Positions 44,617 through 51,917 of a DNA stretch of 64,000 bases are shown one piece after another. Position numbers and translations under genes: made by a program. Source of the DNA: Rhizobium mayense (GTDB lineage: Bacteria; Pseudomonadota; Alphaproteobacteria; Rhizobiales; Rhizobiaceae). Within the stretch, counting starts at the first letter, position 1, and every line of letters starts with the position of its first letter. Under the pieces are notes generated by a model. It searched no databases. It saw nothing but the letters and a program-made list of their open reading frames with translations, and had not been told where the DNA came from. The stretch lies in the NCBI RefSeq assembly GCF_030272705.1, contig NZ_JARFYM010000024.1, positions 96,929-160,928 on the forward strand, written 5' to 3'.

Positions 44617-45321
44617 TTACGCCTTCAGCGCCGCCGGAACGGCGCGACGATGGCGAGACAGATGATATTCCAGCAAGCCAAGCGCCTGCAGGATGATGAA
44701 ATTCAAGATGAGATAGATGGCGGCCGCGCAGAGGAAGACTTCCATCGTGCGGTAGGTATGCGAGATCAGCCGCTGGGCCACACCGGTCACCTCCCAGACA
44801 GTGACGAGACTTGCGAGCGCCGTCGACTTCATCATCAGCACGATTTCGGTCGAATAAGCAGGGAGTGCATGGCGGAAGGCGATCGGCGCCAGGACGCGCC
44901 GCACCAGCAGGAAACCGGACATGCCGATCGAACGCGCCGCTTCGATTTCGCGCGGCGAGACCGCGCGAATACCGCCGCGGAAGATCTCCGCAGTATAACC
45001 TCCGGTGCAGAGCGCCAGCGACAACACCGCACAGACGAAAGGTTCGCGCAGCAGCGGCCAAAGGGGCCCATAGCGGATGAAGCCGAATTGGGCGAGCCCG
45101 TAGAAGATGAGGAACATCTGGATGAGCAGCGGCGATCCTCGGAAAACGAAGATGTAGCCCTTGGCAATGGCGGACAGGATTGGATTGCCGCCCACCCGCA
45201 TCCAGACGATCAGGATTGCGAGAACGCCGCCGATGGCGACCGACAGGAAGAACAGCGCCAGCGTCGTCGGCAGAGCTTCGAGCAGCGTGGCCATGGTCTG
45301 TGCGAGAAAAGCGAAATCCAT
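44617..45321 (-). CDS. Polar amino acid ABC transporter permease (HisM type)
   Basis: A 234-residue permease of the His/Glu/Gln/Arg/opine class with about five transmembrane helices. It has VFRGSPLLIQMFLIFYGLAQFG near residue 55, the EAA loop (SPREIEAARSIGMSGFLLVRRV) near 125 and ALPAYSTEIVLMMKSTALAS near 155, typical landmarks. It lies 10 bases after the partner permease gene and 32 bases before the ATPase gene. Confidence 0.93.
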   Translation of the reverse strand: MDFAFLAQTMATLLEALPTTLALFFLSVAIGGVLAILIVWMRVGGNPILSAIAKGYIFVFRGSPLLIQMFLIFYGLAQFGFIRYGPLWPLLREPFVCAVLSLALCTGGYTAEIFRGGIRAVSPREIEAARSIGMSGFLLVRRVLAPIAFRHALPAYSTEIVLMMKSTALASLVTVWEVTGVAQRLISHTYRTMEVFLCAAAIYLILNFIILQALGLLEYHLSRHRRAVPAALKA

Positions 45322-45331
45322 GATCGAATCC

Positions 45332-46057
45332 TCAGGCCTGGCCCATCGCGGAGGGCATGCTGCGATTGGCGCGCCGTTCGGCGCCGTTGAAGACGCGATC
45401 CGACAGGCTCGTCAGGATGAGATAGAGTGCGCCACCGACGACGAAGAACAGAAAATATTGCCGTGTCGAACCGGCGGCGACCTGACTGGTCCGCATCAGC
45501 TCGGCAAGGCCGGTGACCGAGATCAGCGCGGAATCCTTGAGGCTCAACTGCCAGACATTGCCCATGCCCGGAATGGCGAAGCGTAGCACCTGCGGCATGA
45601 TGATGCGCCGAAATCTCAAGGCCCCATGCATTCCAATCGCCAAGGCGGCTTCGAGTTCGCCCTTGGAGACCGCGAGATAGGCGCCGCGGAATACTTCGGC
45701 CTGATAGGCGCCCGAGATGATGCCGACCGCAAGCGCGCCAGCCGCAAAGGACGGCATGCCCAAAAAGCCCTCATAGCCGAAGGACTTGCCGATGCTGGTG
45801 ATCGCGCTCGATCCGCCGAAATAAATGAGATAGATGATAAGCAGCTCCGGCACGCCGCGGAAAACGGTTGTATAGACGTTTCCAAGCGTCTTCAGAATGA
45901 GATTGCCGGAAAGCTTCGCGGCCGCGACAATGGCACCGAAGACAGCACCGATCGCCAATGCGACGGCGGTGACGCATAGCGTCATCAGCGCCCCGAGCAA
46001 AAGCAGCGCCCCCCAGCCGGTCGAGCCGAAACCGATCAATTGCAATGTCGCCATCAC
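45332..46057 (-). CDS. Polar amino acid ABC transporter permease (HisQ type)
   Basis: A 241-residue permease with VYTTVFRGVPELLIIYLIYFGG near residue 60, the EAA loop (SKGELEAALAIGMHGALRFRRI) near 135 and IPGMGNVWQLSLKDSALISV near 165. It begins with two consecutive ATG codons (46057 and 46054). It forms a heterodimeric channel with the next permease and follows the binding-protein gene after a 116-base gap containing a strong hairpin. Confidence 0.93.
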   Translation of the reverse strand: MMATLQLIGFGSTGWGALLLLGALMTLCVTAVALAIGAVFGAIVAAAKLSGNLILKTLGNVYTTVFRGVPELLIIYLIYFGGSSAITSIGKSFGYEGFLGMPSFAAGALAVGIISGAYQAEVFRGAYLAVSKGELEAALAIGMHGALRFRRIIMPQVLRFAIPGMGNVWQLSLKDSALISVTGLAELMRTSQVAAGSTRQYFLFFVVGGALYLILTSLSDRVFNGAERRANRSMPSAMGQA

Positions 46058-46135
46058 CTTCGTTCCCCGTATCGAGCGGTCAGTCTTCTTGATTGCTCAA
46101 AATCATAGCATGCAGGAAGCGGCATTGAAGCCGAG

Positions 46136-46168
46136 AGCCGGCGCTTCCGCCATGCGGAGGCGCCGGCT
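46136..46168 (-). terminator. Intercistronic hairpin after the binding-protein gene
   Basis: A long GC-rich stem: nine pairs (46136-46144 with 46160-46168), one mismatch, then five pairs (46146-46150 with 46154-46158) around a three-base loop. It begins five bases after the binding-protein stop on the minus strand. Lacking a T run, it probably protects the binding-protein message and lowers permease expression. Confidence 0.7.
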
Positions 46169-46173
46169 AAGGA

Positions 46174-47019
46174 TTATTCCTGCGGGGAGACGTCCGTCTT
46201 GAACCACTTCATCGAGAGGTTCTTCACGGTGCCGTCGGCCAGTGCCGACTTGATTGCCGTGCTGAACATGTCACGCAGATCCGCGTCGGACTTGCGAACG
46301 CCAAGGCCTTCGCCGACGCCCCATATCGGGCCGGCAATTTGCGGGCCGGTAAAGGCGAGCGCGCCGTTGGCGGCATCGAAAGCCGTCTGGAAATAGACGG
46401 CATCGTCAAAACCAAGATCGATACGGCCGTTCTGCAGATCGAGGTCGCGGTCGGCGCCGGTCTTGTACTCGCGGATCGTCGCGACGTCGCCGAAGTTGTC
46501 GTAGATGAACTTGGCGTAGACGGTAGCGGCCTGGATGCCGATCGTCTTGCCCTTGAAGGCTTCCTTCAACGCGTCGATCTCCTTAACGCCGGTCTGACCG
46601 GGCGTCATCTTCACGGCCGCTCCGGTGCCTGTGGCATTGGCCAGTGGGCTATCCTTTGCAGTCGCAAAGGCGGCCGGAGTCGCGGCATAGGGAACGGTGA
46701 AATCGATGACCTGCTTGCGCTCGTCTGTGATCGACAGCGCATCCATGATCACGTCGAACTTGCCTGCGTTCAGGGCGGGAATCATGCCGTCCCAGTCGGA
46801 CGCCACGAGCTTGCAGTCGACCTTCGCCCGCTCGCACAGAACCTTCGCCAGCTCCGGTTCGAAGCCGCCGAGCGTGCCGTCGGAGTTGGTCAGATTCCAT
46901 GGCGCATAGGCGCCTTCGAGCGTGATGGTAACCGTTTTCCAGTCCTTCGCCTGAGCTGCGGGACCGGCGAGAACGGAAAGCGCCAGGGCGCTGGAAAGAA
47001 GCGCATGCCTAATCTTCAT
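46174..47019 (-). CDS. Polar amino acid ABC transporter substrate-binding protein (family 3)
   Basis: A 281-residue periplasmic binding protein with a Sec signal (MKIRHALLSSALALSVLAGPAAQA). Family-3 segments follow: GAYAPWNLTNSDGTLGGFEPELAKVL-type entry near 38-60, MIPALNAGKFDVIMDALSIT near 85-105, DFTVPYAATPAAFA near 112 and GIQAATVYAKF near 160. The ATG at 47019 follows AGGAG; the frame to 47100 would add an unlikely N-terminus. It is the first gene of a six-gene operon (binding protein, two permeases, ATPase, lyase-like, oxidase) divergent from the HutC-type regulator. Confidence 0.92.
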   Translation of the reverse strand: MKIRHALLSSALALSVLAGPAAQAKDWKTVTITLEGAYAPWNLTNSDGTLGGFEPELAKVLCERAKVDCKLVASDWDGMIPALNAGKFDVIMDALSITDERKQVIDFTVPYAATPAAFATAKDSPLANATGTGAAVKMTPGQTGVKEIDALKEAFKGKTIGIQAATVYAKFIYDNFGDVATIREYKTGADRDLDLQNGRIDLGFDDAVYFQTAFDAANGALAFTGPQIAGPIWGVGEGLGVRKSDADLRDMFSTAIKSALADGTVKNLSMKWFKTDVSPQE

Positions 47020-47141
47020 CGAAGTTCTCCTCTTGAGATCGAAATAGCCAATCTTTGTTTTATGCCAGTCTTCGCCGGCTTGCCGTTCACCGACCGGCAT
47101 CCGCCGGTCAGTTCAATCGGGTAGTTGTATAGGGTACCATA

Positions 47142-47159
47142 TGTGATATTTTGTGATAT
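47142..47159. promoter_or_regulatory. Helically phased direct repeat in the gntR/importer divergent region
   Basis: TGTGATAT occurs twice (47142-47149 and 47152-47159), exactly one helical turn apart. It lies in the 193-base region between the divergent HutC-type regulator and the amino acid importer operon. A GGTACC palindrome precedes it. This is a good operator candidate for the regulator, by position and repetition only. Confidence 0.4.
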
Positions 47160-47212
47160 GCAAGTCCCAAGTCGAATTACAGGCGAAATTCCTGCTGCAC
47201 AAGGATTAGGCA

Positions 47213-47968
47213 ATGAAACGCGGTACCGATCGGAAACGTGAGCTGGCCGAAAACGACACCGGCCCATTATACGCCGGCGTCAAGCAGATGATTCTGGATC
47301 GGATCCAAAGCGGCGAATGGCCGCCGAAGCATCGTGTCCCCTCGGAAAACGAGCTGGTCGTGGAACTTGGCGTCAGCAAGATGACCGCCAACCGCGCGCT
47401 GCGAGAACTCGCCAACGAAGGGGAACTCGTGCGTATTCAGGGCGTAGGCTCCTTCGTCGCCGAACGCAAGGGCTATTCGGCCCTGTTCGAGGTTCGCAAC
47501 ATCGCCGACGAGATTGCCGAACGTGGCCATGTTCACGAGGCCTCAGTCGTCGTTCTGGCCCGGGAAACCGCCTCTCCAGAGGTTGCCGACGCGCTCGAAC
47601 TGGAAATCGGAGGGGCTGTTTTCCACTCGCTGATCGTCCACAGCGAAAACGGAGTCCCGGTGCAGATCGAGGACCGTTTCGTTCATCCCGAAGCAGCGCC
47701 CGAATATCTCGAGCAGGATTTCACGACGCTGACACCGAACGCCTATCTGACGGCCGCGGCTCCACTCAGCGGCTCCGAGCACATCGTCGAGGCGGCGATG
47801 CCACAGCCCTGGGAATGCAAGCTGTTGACGGTCCTGAAGACCGAGCCTTGCCTGACGATCCGCCGGCGCACCTGGTCGGCGCGCCAGGTGGTTTCCATCG
47901 CCCGCCTCGTCTATCCCGGACATCGCTACCGACTTGAAGCGCGCAGCGGCAAGATGTTCGAGGAATAA
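47213..47968 (+). CDS. GntR-family transcriptional regulator, HutC subfamily
   Basis: A 251-residue regulator with an N-terminal winged helix (about 18-85, including VPSENELVVELGVSKMTANR and ALRELANEGELVRIQGVGSFV) and a C-terminal UTRA ligand-binding domain (about 100-245, with VQIEDRFVHPEAAPEYLEQDF and the terminal RIARLVYPGHRYRLEAR-like strand). HutC proteins repress histidine catabolic genes and respond to urocanate. Here no hutU, hutI or hutG is present, and the operon it faces has an atypical lyase, so the inducer may be a related compound. It is divergent from the importer operon. Confidence 0.9.
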   Translation: MKRGTDRKRELAENDTGPLYAGVKQMILDRIQSGEWPPKHRVPSENELVVELGVSKMTANRALRELANEGELVRIQGVGSFVAERKGYSALFEVRNIADEIAERGHVHEASVVVLARETASPEVADALELEIGGAVFHSLIVHSENGVPVQIEDRFVHPEAAPEYLEQDFTTLTPNAYLTAAAPLSGSEHIVEAAMPQPWECKLLTVLKTEPCLTIRRRTWSARQVVSIARLVYPGHRYRLEARSGKMFEE

Positions 47969-48033
47969 AACACCGGTCAGCTTGTATATGGAAGACGGTA
48001 CGCTTAAGCGAAGAGCGCTCTGAGCAACCGCAC

Positions 48034-48642
48034 TCAGCCGCCGCCTCGCCTTTCCCTGCTCTTCGCTGCCGGATCCGGCAGCACCGTGCCAAACACGTGG
48101 TCCCAGAAAAGCGACGAAACGCCATAATTCCCCTCGTCGGTAGACGCATGATGCTGCGCGTGCCAGCGCTTGGCGCGGTAGAGATAGGTATCATGCGGAA
48201 TCCGCCAATGATGCATGGCGTGATGCATTGTCCCGTAAGTGAGATAGCCAAGGGTCATGCCAACGGTGAAGCCTGACGCCACGCCAAATCCAAAGGCCCA
48301 CCACGATGGCAGCAATACGCCCGCGACCATGAAAAACAGGCTCAGCCAGATCGGCGTGTCAATCAGTTCTGCCGGTGCGTGGTGGTGTTGAATATGCATG
48401 TCGCGCACATAGACGACATGGTGCAGCACGAAGCGGTGAATCAGGTACTCGACCAATGTCCATGCGGCTGCGCCGATCACGATCGCAGCGATCCAGATCA
48501 ATGGTTCGCGATCATAGCCCAAAGTGAAGTAGGCCGCACTCAGTCCGACAACGGTGATCGGGTAGACGACGAAATCGGTATAATAAGCGATTGCATTTGG
48601 TTTTCGCGAGATTGGCCGCCTCATATAGCTTGCTCGCTGCAT
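48034..48642 (-). CDS. Sterol desaturase/fatty acid hydroxylase-superfamily protein
   Basis: A 202-residue membrane protein with four hydrophobic segments and the di-iron histidine clusters of the fatty acid hydroxylase superfamily: HRFVLHH near residue 67, HIQHHH near 82, HHAMHH near 142 and HAQHH near 163. Members insert hydroxyl groups or double bonds into lipids, sterols or carotenoids. The start at 48642 has no strong ribosome site; 48624 is an alternative. It converges with the HutC-type gene and stands alone. The substrate is unknown; modification of an envelope lipid is plausible. Confidence 0.85.
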   Translation of the reverse strand: MQRASYMRRPISRKPNAIAYYTDFVVYPITVVGLSAAYFTLGYDREPLIWIAAIVIGAAAWTLVEYLIHRFVLHHVVYVRDMHIQHHHAPAELIDTPIWLSLFFMVAGVLLPSWWAFGFGVASGFTVGMTLGYLTYGTMHHAMHHWRIPHDTYLYRAKRWHAQHHASTDEGNYGVSSLFWDHVFGTVLPDPAAKSRERRGGG

Positions 48643-49160
48643 TTGCTGTGAATATTCGTGATGAAATTCTTCGGTCTATACAGGCGGAAACCAATCATAT
48701 GCCCTCTATCACCATCTGCTTGAGAATACGCAAAGAAGCCAAAGCACGTTAATATTCACATCGTAAAATCAGCATCCCGCTCCATTTCGGTCGCGAGAGA
48801 CCAGCGCTCAAAGCCGGCTAATTTCGAGGCGGCATAGAAACATGCCGGATAAGATGTCTCTCAAAAAAATGACACGCAAGTGAACATCCCGCCAAGTCGT
48901 GTGATGTCGGCTACGTCGGACAGGACGCCGCTCTGCCCGGAGCAGGAGAGTTGAGAGAGATTAAGACAGCCCACCGACTAAAACGATAGGGCGCGTTGTC
49001 GCTGGCTAGATCGCCCGAAATTGGGTTCGCTATGGTGTCAAGCAGCGCGGGTATAGTCGCTTTGCGGGCCGCCTGATTCATAGCTTTCAAAATTACTGAT
49101 TTAGGTCTTTCAAAATTAGGTTCTTATGTTTAGGGTCACCCCCGATCAGAGGAGCTGTTT
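48643..49160. other. Long non-coding stretch with a 12-bp direct repeat
   Basis: About 520 bases, more AT-rich than the surroundings towards its right end. The only structure seen is an exact 12-base direct repeat (CTTTCAAAATTA at 49084-49095 and 49107-49118, 23 bases apart), 42 bases before a small gene, possibly an operator. No RNA gene or convincing frame was found. Confidence 0.5.
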
Positions 49161-49364
49161 ATGCGAAGGTATAATTTGCGATTGGACGGCGAGGCGAAGT
49201 GGAAAATTGTCGACCGCGTCACCATGCGCACGGCTGAGCTAGGCGGTGTTGCTTTGCAACGACTGCCGTGGGCCGAGGCCTGCGATATGATTTCGATATT
49301 GAACTCACTCAGCGCGATTGAAAGCGCCTCGCGCGACTATGAGGCTTTGACGGCAGCCGAGTAA
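49161..49364 (+). CDS. Small hypothetical protein
   Basis: A 67-residue protein with a good ribosome site (GAGGAG, nine bases upstream of the ATG) and no stop-poor bias explained by an overlapping gene. It is soluble, with charged N-terminus (MRRYNLRLDGEAKWKIVDR) and a predicted helical C-terminus. No family was recognised. A 12-base direct repeat lies upstream, and the broken Gly/Asn-rich gene follows on the other strand. Confidence 0.55.
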   Translation: MRRYNLRLDGEAKWKIVDRVTMRTAELGGVALQRLPWAEACDMISILNSLSAIESASRDYEALTAAE

Positions 49365-49414
49365 TTGGCTTGCCATCCCCCAGTGCTTCAGTCTGGTTAA
49401 TCTCCGGCGACCTT

Positions 49415-49584
49415 TCAATCGGCGGGTTCCGTTACATCGTCCGATGGCGCCGTTTCAACACTGGATCTTTCCAGGACATCACGAACCTAATCTATTTTCC
49501 CGACGGCCGGGCCGACACCCAGGATATCCTTGGCCTCGGCTAGCGTCTTTTCCGTCACGACCCCAGTCTTTGACGCTTGAGCTA
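49415..49584 (-). pseudogene. 3' fragment of a broken copy of the Gly/Asn-rich protein gene
   Basis: This stretch matches 55557-55732, the 3' end of the intact Gly/Asn-rich gene, base by base with scattered differences and in the same orientation, including the stop codon. It ends exactly at the insertion sequence boundary at 49585. The matching upstream portion reappears at about 51614-51746. The copy is thus a paralogue split by foreign DNA, and it also carries small changes that disturb the frame. Confidence 0.8.
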
Positions 49585-50344
49585 GGGCGCGGGCTCATTA
49601 GCACGCAGCCAAATTCGGATTGATGCGAGCTTTACGAACGCCAGATAGTTGGCTGCGAGCTTGTCATATCGGGTTGCAACGCGCCGACATTGCTTGATCT
49701 TGTTGAAGAACCGTTCGATCATGTTGCGCGCGCGATACAGATACGGGCTGAAGCAGATCGCGTCTTTGCGATTTCGTTTCGGCGGAATATTCGCCCATGC
49801 TCCTTGCTGGCGGGCAAGCTCCCAGATCCAATCCGCGTCGTATCCGCGATCCGCGAGTAACATCGTTTGTGGAAGCAAGGCGCTGAGGAGAACCGAACAC
49901 AACCGATTGTCGTGCGCCTCACCGGGCGTGAGCGCGAGATGGACCGGCGAGCCATTGGCGTCCACCACCGCGTGAATCTTGCTCGTCGGGGGCCCTCGTG
50001 AGCGACCCATATCTTGATGATTGTTGTCGGCGATGCAAGCTCCGTGCTGGTGCTCGCGGACGACCGAGGTATCGATCATTTGCATCGCCGCGTCACGACC
50101 GGCGGCCAGTGCATCCATGATCCGGTCCCAGACGCCAGCCCGCCGCCACCGAACGAAGCGATTGTAACAAGTGGTGCGGGGACCGTAGTTCTTCGGCGGG
50201 GTCGCGCCATGGCGCACCAGAACGCAGTACCCAAAAGATGCCATTGAGCACGCGACGGTCATTTACGCGACGAACGCCGCGCGGCTTGTTCGGCAGCATC
50301 GGTTTGATGGCGGTCCATTCGTGATCGCTGAGTTCGTAGCGCAT
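49582..50344 (-). CDS. IS5-family transposase, two overlapping frames (frameshift)
   Basis: The first frame (50344 down to 50093) encodes MRYELSDHEWTAIKPMLPNK and continues to GAPWRD. The second (entered near 50200, ending at 49582) continues with YGPRTTCYNRFVRWRRAGVW, the DDE-domain segments MIDTSVVREHQHG, ADRGYDADWI and the ERFFNKIKQCRRVATRYDK tail with the catalytic Glu. The second frame is +1 relative to the first, the join lying near a GACCCCGCC run. IS427-group elements commonly use such a programmed shift, so this need not be a defect. The stop codon TAG lies wholly in the flanking target bases. Confidence 0.85.
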
Positions 50345-50393
50345 GATTCGTGACTTCGATTTCGGAGCTTGAATCGCGCCTCGGGCCGCGCCC
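49585..50393 (-). mobile_element. IS5-family (IS427-group) insertion sequence
   Basis: An 809-bp element with terminal inverted repeats GGGCGCGG (49585-49592) and CCGCGCCC (50386-50393), flanked on both sides by TA (49583-49584 and 50394-50395), the usual duplication of this group. Length, repeats and two-frame transposase all fit. The left edge lies inside the broken Gly/Asn-rich gene copy. The right edge does not continue into that gene, so a further rearrangement has happened beside the element. Confidence 0.85.
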
Positions 50394-50623
50394 TACGGCT
50401 GTGCCACTAATGCTCTGACTTGACTTCCGCTTTCGGCGGCATAGCAGACTTGGCCGGACTTGGCGCGACCCGGTCGCGAATGACCCGACTCCGACATTGG
50501 CAGCTTGTTCTTGGGCCCATGTGGAGCACCGTTTCCGCTCGCTAATGTGGTAGACTCTATCCTCGGCCTGAGGACGCATAGCTCGCAAGAGAGTCTCGTG
50601 CGGCCGAACGAGGGAAACCGCCC

Positions 50624-51604
50624 ATGCCCACTTTGCAGCCCGTGGATCGGTTGGAATTTCAGATCCTGATCGACAATCTGACCGATAGTTTGTCCACGGC
50701 CCCGCCGAATGTCACGCTTGAGTGGACAGCGCTTATGCGGGCGGGCATGCGACAATTGTCCGGCCGCTGCCAATGTTGTGCGAATCACGGCTTGGCAGTC
50801 GTCGTCAAAGCGTTTCGCGGCGCGGCGAGCCGCGTTGTTCTGTTCGATGCCGGTCCGGTGGAGTTCGCGGTCGAATACAATGGGACCCGGCTGGGCATCG
50901 ACTTCGCCAGCATCGATGCTGTGGTGCTCTCGCACGGGCACTGGGACCACGCCGGCGGGCTGCCGATTGCGTTTGACCTCATCACCAAAGCAAACGGCGG
51001 CCGCGCGATTCCCTGCTATTTGCACCCCGGCATGTTTCGCCAGCGCGCCTTGCCGCTCACGGGCGGCGGATTACTTCCCATCCGCGAGATCCCCTCGCCG
51101 GACGATCTCGCTGCGAAGGGAGCCGTCCCGGTCGTCACGACAGAGGCGCAAGTCCTGCTCGACGATATGTTTCTAGTCAGCGGCGAGATTCCCCGCATGA
51201 CGCGCTACGAGAAGGGGTTCCCCGGCCACAAGCGGCGGAGCGAGGACGGCCAATCTTGGGAAGATGATCCGCTCATCATGGACGAACGCTTTCTGGCCGT
51301 TCACGTGGGCGGCAAAGGCATTGTCGTACTCACGGCCTGCTCGCACGCAGGTATCATCAACGTTCTCAAACACGCGCAATCCAGTTTCCCGGCAATCCCG
51401 CTCTATGCTGTTGCTGGTGGCTTCCACTTGGCGGGCGGCAACGAGAAGATCATTGCCGAATCCGTGCGCGACATCGGAACGTTCGGTCTTACCTTGATCG
51501 CGCCGGGCCATTGCACGGGCTGGCGGGCGGTGAATGCCCTCGCGAACGCCTATGGTGACAGCACCGTGGCACCCTTGGCCGTCGGAAAGATATTCGCAAT
51601 CTGA
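50624..51604 (+). CDS. Metallo-beta-lactamase-fold hydrolase
   Basis: A 326-residue protein of the MBL fold, in the branch that includes beta-ribofuranosylaminobenzene phosphate synthase-like and RNA-processing-type small hydrolases. The zinc motif VVLSHGHWDHAGG is near residue 105. Further ligand segments are ALLDDMFLVSGE-like near 185, TACSHAGIINVL near 238 and LIAPGHCTGWRA near 290. The N-terminus has a CQCC cluster near 50, unusual for the fold. A GAGGGA ribosome site precedes the ATG. It lies between the insertion sequence and the second half of a broken gene, so it was probably acquired by transfer. The substrate is unknown. Confidence 0.85.
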   Translation: MPTLQPVDRLEFQILIDNLTDSLSTAPPNVTLEWTALMRAGMRQLSGRCQCCANHGLAVVVKAFRGAASRVVLFDAGPVEFAVEYNGTRLGIDFASIDAVVLSHGHWDHAGGLPIAFDLITKANGGRAIPCYLHPGMFRQRALPLTGGGLLPIREIPSPDDLAAKGAVPVVTTEAQVLLDDMFLVSGEIPRMTRYEKGFPGHKRRSEDGQSWEDDPLIMDERFLAVHVGGKGIVVLTACSHAGIINVLKHAQSSFPAIPLYAVAGGFHLAGGNEKIIAESVRDIGTFGLTLIAPGHCTGWRAVNALANAYGDSTVAPLAVGKIFAI

Positions 51605-51613
51605 CGCGCGATG

Positions 51614-51746
51614 ATAGCCGCCATCTTCGGATACTTAGAATTCATATAGGCGTGATAATTGCGCTTCAGCGAGTTGAGGCTGCCAAGCTCCGCCGTTTCC
51701 GCTTTGACCTTGGGCGGCGTACTTCTCGAGCTTCTCGCTAGCTACG
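51614..51746 (-). pseudogene. Internal fragment of the broken Gly/Asn-rich protein gene copy
   Basis: This segment matches about 55838-55970 of the intact Gly/Asn-rich gene, including the stretch with the shared ATTCATATAGGCGTGATA word. It is the upstream continuation of the fragment at 49415-49584, but about 100 bases of the gene between the two are missing. Similarity ends near 51746, before the Gly/Asn repeat and signal peptide region, so the 5' part of this copy is lost. The rest, to 51917, holds the promoter region of the next operon, with no clear boxes. Confidence 0.75.
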
Positions 51747-51917
51747 CTCAGCTCGTCGCGATTCGCGCAGCGGCGGAATCATTGGCACAGGCATCGTCCA
51801 CCCCGAAAACACGGGGATAGGACAACCCCCTTGAATTTCCTTGTCAGATTTCCTCGTTAAGGACGTTTTCGACCCTCCCTTGCCTGTTATTTTTGAACGG
51901 TCTAAATTACGCAAGAA

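Noticed and set aside
41136..47968. A classical histidine utilisation operon
   Set aside because: Although a HutC-type regulator and HAL homologue are present, hutU, hutI and hutG are absent and the lyase homologue lacks the MIO tripeptide.
49585..50393. An inactivated transposase due to a frameshift
   Set aside because: Two overlapping frames are normal in IS427-group elements, which use a programmed shift, and both frames are otherwise intact.
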